Shown piece by piece: positions 42,969-52,726 of a stretch of 64,000 nucleotides of DNA (position 1 is its first letter; every line of letters begins with the position of its first letter). A program made the translations under genes and the position numbers. The notes under the pieces were generated by a model. That model made no database searches. It was not told the origin of the DNA and worked only from the letters and a program-made list of their open reading frames with translations. The stretch is from Halomarina halobia (GTDB lineage Archaea > Halobacteriota > Halobacteria > Halobacteriales > Haloarculaceae), in contig NZ_CP119992.1 in the NCBI RefSeq assembly GCF_029338575.1, positions 2,046,001-2,110,000 on the forward strand. Reading direction: 5' to 3'.

Positions 42969-43649
42969 CTACGGCACGACCCCGACCGTCAGGAGCGTCC
43001 CGTAGACCCGGTAGCGCTCGACCATCTCCTCGCGCGTCTCCCAGCCCTCGTGGGGGAACTCGCTCGCGGGGGGAATCTCCGTCTCCTCGTCGGGGATGGT
43101 GTCCTGCTCGGCGACGTGGAACCCGGCCTCCCGGAACGCCTCGCGGTACTCGGCGCGCGACCAGCGGGTCATCTCCACGTCGATGTCCTCCTGCCACCCG
43201 TGGGAGTGGACGTTCTCCTCGTAGTAGTTCACCGCGCAGAAGAACGTGCCGCCGGGGCGCAGGACGCGCCGAAGTTCCGCCAGGGTGCGGTGCGGCTCCC
43301 GCGCGTAGTAGAACGCCTCCATGCTCCAGGCGTGGTCGAGACTGCCGTCCGCGAACGGCAGGGCGTCGAAGTCCCCTACGACGTACCCCACCTCGGGGTC
43401 GTCGGTGTACGAGCGGGCGTTGCGGGCCATCTCCGGCGCGCCGTCGAGCCCGTAGACCCGGCCCGCGTCCGTCGTCTCGCGGAGCGCGCGCGCGGCGTAG
43501 CCGCTCCCGGTGCCGAGGTCGAGGACCGCATCGCCCGCCTCGATCGGCACGCGCGCGAGGGCGTGCTTGGCCGTGTGCCAGTGTCGTCGCTCCATCCCCC
43601 TGTCGCGGCCCTCGGCGGCCCACGCGTCGAACTCCCGTCGAACGCTCAT
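42969..43649 (-). CDS. Class I SAM-dependent methyltransferase
   Basis: A 226-aa Rossmann-fold methyltransferase. Motif I is VLDLGTGSGYAAR, the acidic end of strand two is VYGLDGAPEM, and motif III is VLRPGGTFFCAVNYY. Substrate unknown; the Tyr-rich EAFYYAREPH and NYYEEN segments may shape its pocket. ATG 43649 precedes a helix that leads into motif I. Cytoplasmic, monocistronic. Confidence 0.87.
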   Translation of the reverse strand: MSVRREFDAWAAEGRDRGMERRHWHTAKHALARVPIEAGDAVLDLGTGSGYAARALRETTDAGRVYGLDGAPEMARNARSYTDDPEVGYVVGDFDALPFADGSLDHAWSMEAFYYAREPHRTLAELRRVLRPGGTFFCAVNYYEENVHSHGWQEDIDVEMTRWSRAEYREAFREAGFHVAEQDTIPDEETEIPPASEFPHEGWETREEMVERYRVYGTLLTVGVVP

Positions 43650-43778
43650 GGAGGACGGGAGGGAGTGCCGCCGCAAATGCGCCCCGGTTCCCCGCGGAGT
43701 ACGCCGTCGGCCGGGGTCCCGTCGAACGGGGTCGCCGGACCGGGTCGGCGGGATCGTTCGAGAGCGGACAACCGACAG

Positions 43779-43785
43779 TATATAT
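43779..43785 (+). promoter_or_regulatory. TATA element of the DUF2391 gene
   Basis: TATATAT 23-29 bp before ATG 43808. Confidence 0.6.
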
Positions 43786-43807
43786 CCGACACGGAACTGG
43801 TGGGGAC

Positions 43808-44236
43808 ATGGTCGGACCCGCGCGGCGGTTCAAGACCGCGGACATCGCTCAGCAGCTGGTCGGCGGCTTCCTCCTCGCCGGGCCCTTCGTCGTCACCGAG
43901 GAGGTGTGGGTGCTCGCCCGGAGCATGAGTGTCTTCCAGGGAGTGCTGACGGCGGCCATCGTCGGCGGCATCGGGTACGGCGCGCTCTACAAGGCCGACG
44001 ACCGCGACCCCGACCGCGAGGTCGACATCGGCGGCGTCCCGGTCCGCTTCCTCTCGCTCATGGCCGTCTCGTTCGGGGCGGTGCTGCTGCTGGCGCTCGC
44101 GTTCGACGCGCCCACGACGTTCCTGAGCGGCCTCGGCGTCGAGCGGGCGCGCTGGCCGTTCGTCACCGCCAAGGCCGTCTCCGTCGGCGCGGTCTTCAGC
44201 GTCGTCGGGGCGGCGACCGCCGACTCCGTCTTCTGA
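43808..44236 (+). CDS. DUF2391 (TIGR02587-like) membrane protein
   Basis: A 142-aa protein with four membrane helices (QLVGGFLLAGPFVVTEEVW, GVLTAAIVGGIGYGAL, LMAVSFGAVLLLALAFDAP, AKAVSVGAVFSVVGAATAD). The GPFVVTEEVW segment is conserved in the DUF2391 family of putative integral membrane proteins. Function unknown. Leaderless start supported by a strong TATA. Confidence 0.8.
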   Translation: MVGPARRFKTADIAQQLVGGFLLAGPFVVTEEVWVLARSMSVFQGVLTAAIVGGIGYGALYKADDRDPDREVDIGGVPVRFLSLMAVSFGAVLLLALAFDAPTTFLSGLGVERARWPFVTAKAVSVGAVFSVVGAATADSVF

Positions 44237-44256
44237 CTGCGGGCCGTCGATTCCGC

Positions 44257-45024
44257 TCAGGGACCGGTGATGGTCTCCCCCGCGGTCGGGCGGTCGCACG
44301 TCGCGTCGAGACAGCGCACGCCCGAAGCCGTGCGGAACGTCGGCAGCCCGCAGTCGCACGTGCCGCGGACGACGCCGTCGGGGACGACGAACGCCGTCTC
44401 GCAGTCGGGGTAGGCGTCACATCCGGCGAGCAGGCCGTTCCGGCGGAGGATCCGCAGATCTGACCCGCAGTCGGGGCACGTCCACTCGCGGTCGAACGCC
44501 GCCCGGACGGCGTCGTCGAGCGACTCGCAGGCGCGGTCGAGACACACCTCGAAGGTCGCGCCGCGCTCGACCCGGATGCGCGGGAGGCCGCAGTCGCACG
44601 TCTCGCCCCCGTCGAGCACCGTCGCGCCGGAAGGGAGGCCGTATCGCGCGCCTGAGTCGGGGTTCACGACCGCGCCGCGCGCGCGGACGAGCGGCCCGCC
44701 GTCGGGGGCGGTGCCCACCGGAACGCCCGCGGGGCTCGCCGGGACGGTCACGTCGGCGGACGCCTCGTGGACCGTCACCCGGAGGAACTGGTCGCCGTCG
44801 CGCGCCTCGACCGTGACGGGGTCGTTCGTCACGCTACGCGCCTCGGGGCGGGTGAGCCACGCCACGGGCTGGTAGCCGTCGGCGTCGTGGACGAGGACGG
44901 TGCCGTCGGGCTTGAGGAGACAGACGACGCGCCCGCGCAGGACCTGTTCACGGGTGCCGTCGAACTCGGTGGTGCAGTCGCCGGCGATCACGCGAACGGC
45001 GGATCCGGGGTCGGTGGGTCGCAT
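44257..45024 (-). CDS. NucS N-terminal-like domain with three topoisomerase-type C4 zinc fingers
   Basis: A 255-aa protein. Residues about 5-95 resemble the N-terminal DNA-binding domain of endonuclease NucS (LLKPDGTVLVHDADGYQPVAWL parallels the NucS block). The C-terminal RecB-like nuclease domain of NucS is absent. Instead, after residue 140 there are three Cys-rich modules (CDCG...C...C; CPDC...C...C; CDCG...C...C) like topoisomerase IA zinc fingers. Likely a DNA-binding accessory factor. It lies 33 bp downstream of a Ski2-like helicase on the same strand. Confidence 0.75.
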   Translation of the reverse strand: MRPTDPGSAVRVIAGDCTTEFDGTREQVLRGRVVCLLKPDGTVLVHDADGYQPVAWLTRPEARSVTNDPVTVEARDGDQFLRVTVHEASADVTVPASPAGVPVGTAPDGGPLVRARGAVVNPDSGARYGLPSGATVLDGGETCDCGLPRIRVERGATFEVCLDRACESLDDAVRAAFDREWTCPDCGSDLRILRRNGLLAGCDAYPDCETAFVVPDGVVRGTCDCGLPTFRTASGVRCLDATCDRPTAGETITGP

Positions 45025-45057
45025 GGGGACGCTGGCCCCGTTCTCGTACAAAAATCC

Positions 45058-47400
45058 TCACTCCACGCGCACGGTCCGCGACTCGCGCACGGGCACGAGC
45101 GGAAGCTCCGGGAAGGTGACGGCGATCTCGTACTCCATCTCCTCGGCGCTGCCGCCGAAGACGCCGACGGGGACGGTCGTCTCGCCGAGGTACGCGGTCG
45201 AATCGGTCATCGGGACGCCGTTGACCGTCACCGCGACGCCCGCGCGAGCGCCGCCGGCCGTCGAGCGGACGCGCACCTCGCGCATGTCGTTTCGCCCGCG
45301 GGCGATCCGCTCGGGGAAGTCGCCCCACTCGACCTCGACGGCGGGGAGGCTCCGGGCGCTCTCGACGACGCGCTCCGCGACGCCCTGCGTGAGCCCGGCG
45401 TCGACGAGCGCATCGACGCCCGCCCCGACCACGTCCGCGGGGGTGGTGAGCCCCTCGCTGGCGAGCTTCTTCGCCCGGCCGGACCCCACGCCGTCGATGG
45501 CCGTCAGGCCGACGGCGTCCGCGCTGATGGCGTTCTCGACGCGCGCCTCGACGCGGCAGGCGAGGTTGGCGTCGGCGGGGCCGCCGAAGCGTTCGAGGAA
45601 CGCCCGCAGGGCGGCGAGCAGGCGCAGGGCGTTCTGGCGGATGACCCACGCGTCGCTCTGGAGCTCGCCGGGGGTCGTCCCGGCCATGCTCGATCTGAGG
45701 ATGGCGAGCACCTTCCGGTGGCTCGCGTCGTCCACGTCCGCCGCCCGCCCGGTGAGTACGGCGTTCACGGCGTCGCGCTCCGACTGGCGGCAGCTGACGC
45801 TGTCGAACTCGGCGGCGCGCGCGACGGCGGTCAGCACGTCCATCTCGGCGAGCTCCCCCCGCTCCGCGAGGGCGGCGAAGCGCTCCGCGGTTTCGAGCCG
45901 GAGGTAGTACCGCGAGGCGAGTCTGCCGAGGGCGGTCCCCTCGACGCGGAGGTCGGCGTCCGTCTCGACGAATCCCCCCTCCACGAGCGCGGAGAGCGTC
46001 CCGCGGACGCGCTCGCGCAGGCGGCCGCCGAAGTCGTAGCGGTCGGTGGCGCTCCGCGCGCGCGTGGCGTAGAAGGTGGTGTCGAGCCAGTCCATCACGT
46101 CGTCGAGGTCGTCGATGGTCCCGAGGGCGATCTCGGCGTTGAGGTGGGCGTCCAGGTCCTCCGCGAGGCGGGACTCGATCTCCGTCCCCTCCTCGAGGAG
46201 TCGGCGGTACCTGTCGGCGTCCGCGGCGTCGCAGATCACCCAGGCGTAGCCCGCGTCGTCGTAGCCCGGCCGCCCGGCCCGCCCGAGCATCTGGAGCACG
46301 TCGAGGGGGCTCATGTCCACCTCGCCCTCGAGCGGGTCGTGGAGCTTCGTGTCCCGGATGACGACGCAGCGGGCGGGGAGGTTCACGCCCCAGGCGAGCG
46401 TCGAGGTCGAGAAGAGGAGCTGGATGTCGCCGCGGCGGAACCACGCCTCGACGCGCGCCTTGTCCTCGCGGGAGAGCCCGGCGTGGTGGAAGCCGACGCC
46501 GTCGAGGACCGACTGGCGGAGCGTCTTGTTCTGCAGTTCCTTCGCCTCGGTGTGGAAGTCGTAGTCGCCGCGCGCGCCCATCGGGACGTCCCGGCCGGCG
46601 AGTTCGTCGCGGGCCTTCTCCGCGGCGCGGACGGTGTCCTGACGGGAGGCGACGAACACCAGCGCCTGGCCGCCGTCGCGGACGTGCGGCTCCGCGAGGT
46701 CGAGCGCGCGGTAGAGCCGCCGGTACTTGTCGGCGAAGGGGTTGTCGCCGTGGGTGTAGGTGCGGACCCCCGCCTCCAGCGGGACCGGGCGGTAGCCGTC
46801 GTCGAATTCGAAGGTCGTCTCCGGGACGGCGTCGAGCCACGCCGCCACGTCGTCCACGTTTGGCATCGTCGCGGAGAGGGCGACGATCCGCGGGTCGCAG
46901 ATGCGCCGCAGGCGCGAGACGGTCACCTCGAGGACGGACCCCCGCCGGTCGGAGTCGAGCAGGTGGACCTCGTCGATGACGCAGCAGTCGACGCTCCGGA
47001 CGAAGCCGTACCGGGAGGACTCGTGTTTTCGCGTGGCCGAGTCGGCCTTCTCGGGGGTCATCACGAGGATGTCGGCGCGCTCCGCCCGGCGGGAGTTCAG
47101 CTCCCGCTCGCCGGTGACGACGTACACCGAGTAGCCGAGGGCCTCGAAGCGCTCCCACTCGCTCTCCTTCTCGTTGGTCAGCGCGCGGAGCGGGGCGAGA
47201 AAGAGGGCGGTGCCGCCTCGCTCCAGGGTCTTGCAGATGGCGAGTTCCGCGAGGGCGGTCTTGCCGCTGGCGGTTGGCGCGCTGACGACGACGTTCTCGT
47301 CGCGCTCGAGGATCGCGGGGAGCGCCTCCGACTGCATTCGGTTGAACGACTCGAACGGAAAGGCGTCGGCGAACTGCGGGAGGCGCTCGGTAACGTTCAC
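45058..47400 (-). CDS. Ski2-like DEAD/H helicase with Sec63-like C-terminus
   Basis: A 780-aa helicase, paralogous to but distinct from Hel308 in this window. Motifs APTASGKT (about 41-48), DEVH, SATMPN and QMLGRAGRPG are intact. After the winged helix and helical bundle there is a helix-hairpin-helix (LTAIDGVGSGRAKKLASEG) and a C-terminal beta-sandwich of about 90 residues (SLPAVEVEWGDFPE onward, ending in VRESRTVRVE), the order of a Sec63 unit as in Brr2-type helicases. Start GTG 47400. Likely co-transcribed with the NucS-N/zinc-finger gene 33 bp downstream. DNA or RNA substrate not known. Confidence 0.85.
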   Translation of the reverse strand: MNVTERLPQFADAFPFESFNRMQSEALPAILERDENVVVSAPTASGKTALAELAICKTLERGGTALFLAPLRALTNEKESEWERFEALGYSVYVVTGERELNSRRAERADILVMTPEKADSATRKHESSRYGFVRSVDCCVIDEVHLLDSDRRGSVLEVTVSRLRRICDPRIVALSATMPNVDDVAAWLDAVPETTFEFDDGYRPVPLEAGVRTYTHGDNPFADKYRRLYRALDLAEPHVRDGGQALVFVASRQDTVRAAEKARDELAGRDVPMGARGDYDFHTEAKELQNKTLRQSVLDGVGFHHAGLSREDKARVEAWFRRGDIQLLFSTSTLAWGVNLPARCVVIRDTKLHDPLEGEVDMSPLDVLQMLGRAGRPGYDDAGYAWVICDAADADRYRRLLEEGTEIESRLAEDLDAHLNAEIALGTIDDLDDVMDWLDTTFYATRARSATDRYDFGGRLRERVRGTLSALVEGGFVETDADLRVEGTALGRLASRYYLRLETAERFAALAERGELAEMDVLTAVARAAEFDSVSCRQSERDAVNAVLTGRAADVDDASHRKVLAILRSSMAGTTPGELQSDAWVIRQNALRLLAALRAFLERFGGPADANLACRVEARVENAISADAVGLTAIDGVGSGRAKKLASEGLTTPADVVGAGVDALVDAGLTQGVAERVVESARSLPAVEVEWGDFPERIARGRNDMREVRVRSTAGGARAGVAVTVNGVPMTDSTAYLGETTVPVGVFGGSAEEMEYEIAVTFPELPLVPVRESRTVRVE

Positions 47401-47468
47401 AGGAGATGGGAGGTGCGAGCGATGAAAGGGGTTTCTCTCCGCGCCGGGCGGACGTCGATCCGCGCGCG

Positions 47469-48950
47469 TCACTCGACCACGGCGGCGGTCGCCGCGCGGT
47501 CGAACATGCCGTTCTCGGCGGAGTAGTAGTAGTACGCGCCGAGGCCGACGGCGGCGACGGCGTTGGAGACCGTCACCGCCCAGAAGACGGCCTCGACGCC
47601 CATCGCGAACGCCAGCCCGCCGACGAGCGCGACCGGGAGGCGCACGCCCCAGTACTGGAGGAGGCTCGCGACGAAGCTCGTCTGCGTGCGCCGCGCGCCG
47701 TTGAAGCCCGCCTGGAAGAGGTAGGTCGCGCCGATGGCGGGGTAGCCGATCGCGAGGATCCGGAGGTAGCGCACCGTCAGGTCGAGCGCCCGCCCCTCCA
47801 GTTGCGGGGCGAGGACGCCGACGATAGTGCCGGGCACGAACCACTGGAGCAGGCCGAGCGTCCCGAGGACGGCGGCGGCGACGGCGGCCCCGCGCCACGT
47901 CGCCTCGCGGGCGCGCTCGACCAGCCCCGCGCCGAGGTTCTGTCCGACGACGCTCTGGGCCGCCTGCTGGAGGCTCCCCGAGGGGATGACGGCGACGCCC
48001 GCGACGCGGTAGCCGACGAAGTAGGCGGCGAGGCCGGCCGCGCCGCCGAGGGCGAACGTGACGACGACGAGCACGAGGTCGGCGATCTGCTTCGCCGCCT
48101 GCTGGCCCGCCATCGGGAGGCCGACCTCGAACAGCTCGTGGAACTCGGCGACGTTCGCGCGGAACGCGTCGCCGGAGAGCATCCCGCCGTTGCGCCTCGC
48201 GAGAACGAGGGAGAGCCCGAGGACGAACCCGAGCGAGTAGCCGACGACCGTCGCGAGCGCCGCGCCCGCCACGCCCATCCCGGCGAAGCCCGTCGCGCCC
48301 AGCAGGGAGGCGGCGATACCGTCCATGCCGAGCGCCGCGAAAGCGGGGTTGTTATCGAACCCGAAGATGAGGATCGGATCGAGTATCGCGTTGATCCCGA
48401 CGGCGAGGAGGTTCATGTACAGCGCGACGCGCGAGTCGCCCCAGCCGACGAAGGCGGACTCGGTAGTGTCGGCGAGCGTGAGCAGCGGCAAGCCGACCAT
48501 GAGGACGCTGAAGTAGGCGGTCGCCTGCGTCTCGACCATCTCGACGACCGCTCCCGGCCGCACGTCGGTGATCAGGTCGATGAGCGCGGGCGCGATCGCG
48601 ACGGCGGCGAGGCCGAACGTCGTACCGAGACCGACCGCGGTCAGCAGTCCGGTCGCGACCCCCCGCCGCGCGCCCGGCACGTCCTCCGCGCCGACGCGCT
48701 GGGCGACGATCACCTGCGTTCCGACGAGCGGGATGAAGACCGCGACCGCGAACACGAGCGCCTGGAGGGGCATGACGAGGCCGACGGCGGCGACGGCGGC
48801 GTCGGCGTTCGCCAGGCGCCCGACCCAGAACAGGTCGATCACCTGCTGGAGGACCTGGACCACGTTCTGGACGAGTAGCGGGGCCGAAAGCACGAGCAGC
48901 GCCCGCAGCACCGGCCCCTCGGTGATGTCGTCGGACGAGAGGTCGAGCAT
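47469..48950 (-). CDS. MATE-family efflux transporter
   Basis: A 493-aa exporter with twelve helices in two halves. The N-terminal SAPLLVQNVVQVLQQVIDLFWVG and the VGTQVIVAQRVGAEDVPGARR loop are conserved in prokaryotic MATE proteins (NorM/DinF branch). It would expel cationic compounds in exchange for Na+ or H+. Monocistronic, on the minus strand, 68 bp from the Ski2-like helicase start. Confidence 0.92.
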   Translation of the reverse strand: MLDLSSDDITEGPVLRALLVLSAPLLVQNVVQVLQQVIDLFWVGRLANADAAVAAVGLVMPLQALVFAVAVFIPLVGTQVIVAQRVGAEDVPGARRGVATGLLTAVGLGTTFGLAAVAIAPALIDLITDVRPGAVVEMVETQATAYFSVLMVGLPLLTLADTTESAFVGWGDSRVALYMNLLAVGINAILDPILIFGFDNNPAFAALGMDGIAASLLGATGFAGMGVAGAALATVVGYSLGFVLGLSLVLARRNGGMLSGDAFRANVAEFHELFEVGLPMAGQQAAKQIADLVLVVVTFALGGAAGLAAYFVGYRVAGVAVIPSGSLQQAAQSVVGQNLGAGLVERAREATWRGAAVAAAVLGTLGLLQWFVPGTIVGVLAPQLEGRALDLTVRYLRILAIGYPAIGATYLFQAGFNGARRTQTSFVASLLQYWGVRLPVALVGGLAFAMGVEAVFWAVTVSNAVAAVGLGAYYYYSAENGMFDRAATAAVVE

Positions 48951-49106
48951 CGACGCAGTGTTTTGGCATAGCGGTTATTAATTTTTGCAATTCATTTGAT
49001 GGGTAATGTGGCGCGAAAACCGACCGACTGCGGTCGGCCGACGGTCGGCCGACGAGCCGATTCCGGTGAACCGCAGGTTTTAGTCCGGTCGCGCCGAGGG
49101 GGGCGT

Positions 49107-50042
49107 ATGAGTCAGACGCGCAAGCCCGACTGGCTGAAGATGCGGCCGCCGTCGGGCCGGCGCTTCGCCGAGATCAAGCGGACCCTCCGCGACCGCGACC
49201 TGCACACGGTCTGCGAGGAGGCCAACTGCCCGAACCTGGGGGAGTGCTGGAGCGGGCGCGACGGCCCGGGGACGGCGACGTTCATGCTGATGGGCGATCG
49301 CTGCTCGCGGGGCTGTAACTTCTGCGACGTGAAGACCGGCGGGATGGAACCGCTCGACGGGGACGAACCAGCCAACGTCGCCGAGGCGGTGGCGGAGATC
49401 GGCCTCGACTACGTCGTGCTCACGTCGGTGGACCGCGACGACCTCCCCGACCAGGGCTCCGCGCACTTCGCGCGGACCATCCGCGAGATCAAGGAGCGCG
49501 ACCCGTCGATCCTCGTGGAGGTGCTCATCCCGGACTTCAGGGGCGACCCCGAGTGCGTCGATCGCATCGTCGACGCGCGCCCGGACGTCATCGCGCACAA
49601 CGTCGAGACGGTCGAGCGCCTCCAGTGGCCCGTGCGCGACCGCCGGGCGAACTACGAGCAGTCGCTCTCGGTGCTCGAGCGGGTCGACGAGACCGCCTCG
49701 ATCTACACCAAGACCTCGCTCATGCTCGGCGTCGGGGAGTACGACCACGAGGTCTACCAGACGATGGGCGACCTCCGGGAGGTGGGCGTCGACGTCCTCA
49801 CCTTCGGCCAGTACCTCCAGCCCTCGCGCCGCCACCTCGAGGTGAGCGAGTTCGTCCACCCCGACAAGTTCGACACCTGGCGCGACGTGGGCGAGGAGGA
49901 GTTCGGCTTCCTCTACTGCGCCAGCGGCCCCCTCGTCCGATCGTCCTACAAGGCGGGCGAGCTATTCGTCGACGCCCTGCTCCGGGAGGGGCGGAGCGTC
50001 GAGGAGGCGCGGGCGGTCGCCCGGGCGGAGACGGGCGACTGA
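49107..50042 (+). CDS. lipA: Lipoyl synthase LipA
   Basis: A 311-aa radical SAM enzyme inserting two sulfurs into octanoyl-E2. Auxiliary-cluster Cys36, Cys41 and Cys47 (CEEANCPNLGEC) and radical-SAM Cys66, Cys70 and Cys73 (CSRGCNFC) are present, and the C-terminal SSYKAGE (RSSYxAGE) closes the family pattern. The frame is open upstream, but ATG 49107 matches family length. It lies just before the genes of its likely substrate, the E2 of the oxoacid dehydrogenase. Confidence 0.95.
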   Translation: MSQTRKPDWLKMRPPSGRRFAEIKRTLRDRDLHTVCEEANCPNLGECWSGRDGPGTATFMLMGDRCSRGCNFCDVKTGGMEPLDGDEPANVAEAVAEIGLDYVVLTSVDRDDLPDQGSAHFARTIREIKERDPSILVEVLIPDFRGDPECVDRIVDARPDVIAHNVETVERLQWPVRDRRANYEQSLSVLERVDETASIYTKTSLMLGVGEYDHEVYQTMGDLREVGVDVLTFGQYLQPSRRHLEVSEFVHPDKFDTWRDVGEEEFGFLYCASGPLVRSSYKAGELFVDALLREGRSVEEARAVARAETGD

Positions 50043-50057
50043 GCGCGTTCGACGGTC

Positions 50058-50297
50058 CTACGGCCGGTCGACACCGTCGTCGGGCGACCCGGACGAGTGG
50101 ACGTCGACGTGGTGGACGGTCCCCGGCGACAGGAGGCGACCGGCCGGGAGTTCGATCCAGCCGTTCGCACGGACGCGAACGGGCCCCTCGTGGAGGACCG
50201 TCCGTTCGTCGGCGTCGCCGTAGACGGTGACGTCGGCGTACTCCTCCTCGAAGAGGTCCGCGAGGAATTCCCAGATGGAGTCGGTCGAGACGACCAT
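50058..50297 (-). CDS. Small conserved-type protein of unknown function
   Basis: A 79-aa acidic protein: a helix (STDSIWEFLADLFEEEYADVTVYG) then short strands (VLHEGPVRVRANGWIELPAG) and an unstructured tail. I do not recognise a named family. ATG 50297 is preferred over 50315 because a minus-strand CTTATCAT at 50318-50328 lies about 25 bp upstream. Convergent with lipA and divergent from the oxoacid dehydrogenase operon. Confidence 0.6.
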   Translation of the reverse strand: MVVSTDSIWEFLADLFEEEYADVTVYGDADERTVLHEGPVRVRANGWIELPAGRLLSPGTVHHVDVHSSGSPDDGVDRP

Positions 50298-50619
50298 GGA
50301 CGACGTTCCGGTCATCGGATGATAAGGATTGCGCGCCGTGACTATTCGAGGACGATCCCTCGCACTCCGACCGTTCGAGGGGCGCGCTGGCGGATCCGAA
50401 CGAACGATCGTCCAGAATTCTGACGCCGAAGCCACGGTGAACGCAAATTCATACACTTTCCGGCCGACGAATACCAGATTCGGTCGAATAGTCGCCGATT
50501 CCCCCGACATAATTCGACGAGATCCCCACTCGGGTGGCAAGAATCAGCATAAGAGAAACGTTTTTACGAAACTACTATACTGCCAGCGGCGGGACTCGTG
50601 GTATGTCATGGAGGGCGGT
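50298..50619. other. 322-bp divergent promoter region before the oxoacid dehydrogenase genes
   Basis: No gene seen. AT content rises from about 50415 onward. CTATACT at 50575-50581 is the likely TATA for the operon; ATG 50608 (leaderless) and ATG 50620 (after GGAGG at 50610-50614) are the candidate starts. The left end holds the TATA of the small minus-strand gene. Confidence 0.6.
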
Positions 50620-51723
50620 ATGAGTACGCTACAGCGCGATCCCCGGGAGCGCGTCCGGATCCTGGACGAGGACGGGCGCGTGGTCGAGGGGGCCGAGGTA
50701 CCGGACCTCGACGACGAGTCGATGGTCGAGATGTACAGGCAGATGCGGCTGGCGCGTCACTTCGACAAGCGCGCGGTGAGCCTCCAGCGCCAGGGGCGGA
50801 TGGGCACCTACCCGCCGCTGTCCGGTCAGGAGGGCGCACAGATCGGGTCGGCGTTCGCGCTCGACGACGATGACTGGCTGGTTCCGAGCTACCGCGAGCA
50901 TGCGGCGGCCTACGCCCGCGGAGTCGGCTTCGAGGAGACGCTGCGCTACTGGATGGGCGACGAGCGCGGCAACCGGATGGCCGGGAAGAACGTCTTCACC
51001 ATCGCCGTCCCCATCGCGACGCAGGTGCTCCACGCGACCGGCCTCGCGTGGGCGTCGAAGCTGAAGGGCGAGCGGCAGGCGTTCCTCTGTTACTTCGGCG
51101 ACGGCGCGACCAGCGAGGGCGACTTCCACGAGGGGCTCAACTTCGCGGGCGTGTTCGACACGCCGGCCGTCTTCTTCTGTAACAACAACCAGTGGGCGAT
51201 CTCCGTCCCGCGCGAGCGCCAGACCGCGAGCGAGACGATCGCTCAGAAGGCCATCGCCTACGGGTTCGAGGGCGTCCAGGTCGACGGGATGGACCCGCTC
51301 GCGGTCTACCAGGTGACGCGTAACGCGGTCGAGAAGGCCAGGGACCCCGGCGACGGGCAGCGCCGCCCGACGCTGATCGAGGCCGTCCAGTACCGGTTCG
51401 GCGCGCACACGACGGCCGACGACCCCTCGGTCTACCGCGAGGACGACGAGGTGGAGGAGTGGAAGCGCAGGGACCCGATCCCGCGCCTCGAATCGTTCCT
51501 CCGCGACCGGGGCGTCCTCGACGACGAGCGCGTGGACGCCGTCACGGAGGCGATCGAGGCGGAGGTCGCGGAGGCGATCGACGTCGCCGAGTCCATCGAA
51601 CGGCCCGATCCGGCCGACATGTTCGAGTACGTCTACGCGGACATGCCCGAGCGCCTCCGCCAGCAGCGCGACTACCTCGAACGGCTGCGCGAACACCACG
51701 GCGACGAGGAACTCCTAGAATGA
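50620..51723 (+). CDS. pdhA: 2-oxoacid (pyruvate-type) dehydrogenase E1 alpha
   Basis: A 367-aa TPP-binding subunit. The [13 protein letters not shown]...NNNQW segment is the GDG(x)nNN thiamine-diphosphate motif, and [11 protein letters not shown] and [14 protein letters not shown] (phosphorylation-loop analogue) follow family order. Haloarchaea oxidise pyruvate mainly by ferredoxin oxidoreductase, so the true substrate of such complexes may be a branched-chain or other oxoacid. ATG 50608 is an alternative. Its stop overlaps the E1 beta start (ATGA). Confidence 0.92.
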   Translation: MSTLQRDPRERVRILDEDGRVVEGAEVPDLDDESMVEMYRQMRLARHFDKRAVSLQRQGRMGTYPPLSGQEGAQIGSAFALDDDDWLVPSYREHAAAYARGVGFEETLRYWMGDERGNRMAGKNVFTIAVPIATQVLHATGLAWASKLKGERQAFLCYFGDGATSEGDFHEGLNFAGVFDTPAVFFCNNNQWAISVPRERQTASETIAQKAIAYGFEGVQVDGMDPLAVYQVTRNAVEKARDPGDGQRRPTLIEAVQYRFGAHTTADDPSVYREDDEVEEWKRRDPIPRLESFLRDRGVLDDERVDAVTEAIEAEVAEAIDVAESIERPDPADMFEYVYADMPERLRQQRDYLERLREHHGDEELLE

Positions 51724-52724
51724 GCCGACAGGAACAACGGACCGAGACGCAGAGTCTCACGCTGGTGCAGGCCGTCGCGAACGGCCTGCGCGACGAGATG
51801 GAGCGCGACGAGGACGTCATCGTGATGGGCGAGGACGTCGGGAAGAACGGCGGCGTCTTCCGCGCCACGCAGGGCCTCTACGACGAGTTCGGGGGGGACC
51901 GCGTCATCGACACGCCGCTCGCGGAGTCCGGCATCGCCGGCACCGCCATCGGAATGGCGGCCTACGGTCTCCGCCCGGTCGCCGAGATGCAGTTCTCCGG
52001 GTTCATGTACCCGGCGTTCGACCAGATCGTCAGCCACGCCGCCCGATTGCGAACCCGCTCCCGCGGTCGCTTCTCCTGCCCGCTGGTCGTGCGCGCGCCC
52101 TACGGCGGCGGCATCCGCGCGCCGGAGCACCACTCCGAGTCGAAGGAGGCGTTCTACGTCCACGAACCCGGCCTCAAGGTCGTCATCCCGAGCACGCCCT
52201 ACGACGCGAAGGGGCTGCTCGCGAGCGCGATCCGCGATCCGGATCCGGTGATCTTCCTCGAACCGAAGCTCATCTACCGCGCGTTCCGCGAGGCGGTACC
52301 CGAGGGGACGTACACCGTCCCGCTCGGCGAGGCCGCCGTGCGCCGCGAGGGCGAGGACGTGAGCGTGTTCACGTGGGGCGCGATGACGCGCGCGACGATG
52401 GAGGCCGCGGAGACCCTCGCGGAGGAGGGCATCGAGGCCGAGGTCGTCGACCTGCGCACGCTCTCGCCGCTCGACACCGACGCGATCGTCGAGTCGTTCG
52501 AGAAGACCGGCCGCGCCGCCGTCGTCCACGAGGCCCCCAGGACGGGCGGGCTGGCCGGCGAGATCGTCGCCACCATCCAGGAGGAGGCGCTGTTCTACCA
52601 GGAGGCACCGATAACGCGCGTCACGGGCTTCGACGTGCCCTTCCCGCTGTACGCGCTCGAGGACTACTACCTCCCCGAATCCTCGCGCATCGAGGACGGT
52701 ATCAGAGAGGCCTGCGAGTTCTGA
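51720..52724 (+). CDS. pdhB: 2-oxoacid dehydrogenase E1 beta
   Basis: A 334-aa transketolase-like subunit pairing with E1 alpha. [50 protein letters not shown] and the C-terminal GFDVPFPLY...LPESSRI are all standard E1 beta blocks. ATG overlaps the E1 alpha stop by 4 bp; the E2 gene begins 2 bp after its stop. Same operon as E1 alpha. Confidence 0.94.
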   Translation: MSRQEQRTETQSLTLVQAVANGLRDEMERDEDVIVMGEDVGKNGGVFRATQGLYDEFGGDRVIDTPLAESGIAGTAIGMAAYGLRPVAEMQFSGFMYPAFDQIVSHAARLRTRSRGRFSCPLVVRAPYGGGIRAPEHHSESKEAFYVHEPGLKVVIPSTPYDAKGLLASAIRDPDPVIFLEPKLIYRAFREAVPEGTYTVPLGEAAVRREGEDVSVFTWGAMTRATMEAAETLAEEGIEAEVVDLRTLSPLDTDAIVESFEKTGRAAVVHEAPRTGGLAGEIVATIQEEALFYQEAPITRVTGFDVPFPLYALEDYYLPESSRIEDGIREACEF

Positions 52725-52726
52725 CC

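Noticed and set aside
47406..48878. 490-codon plus-strand frame opposite the MATE gene
   Set aside because: The translation is Asp/Arg/Glu-rich low complexity with no membrane helices, while the minus strand gives a clear MATE transporter.
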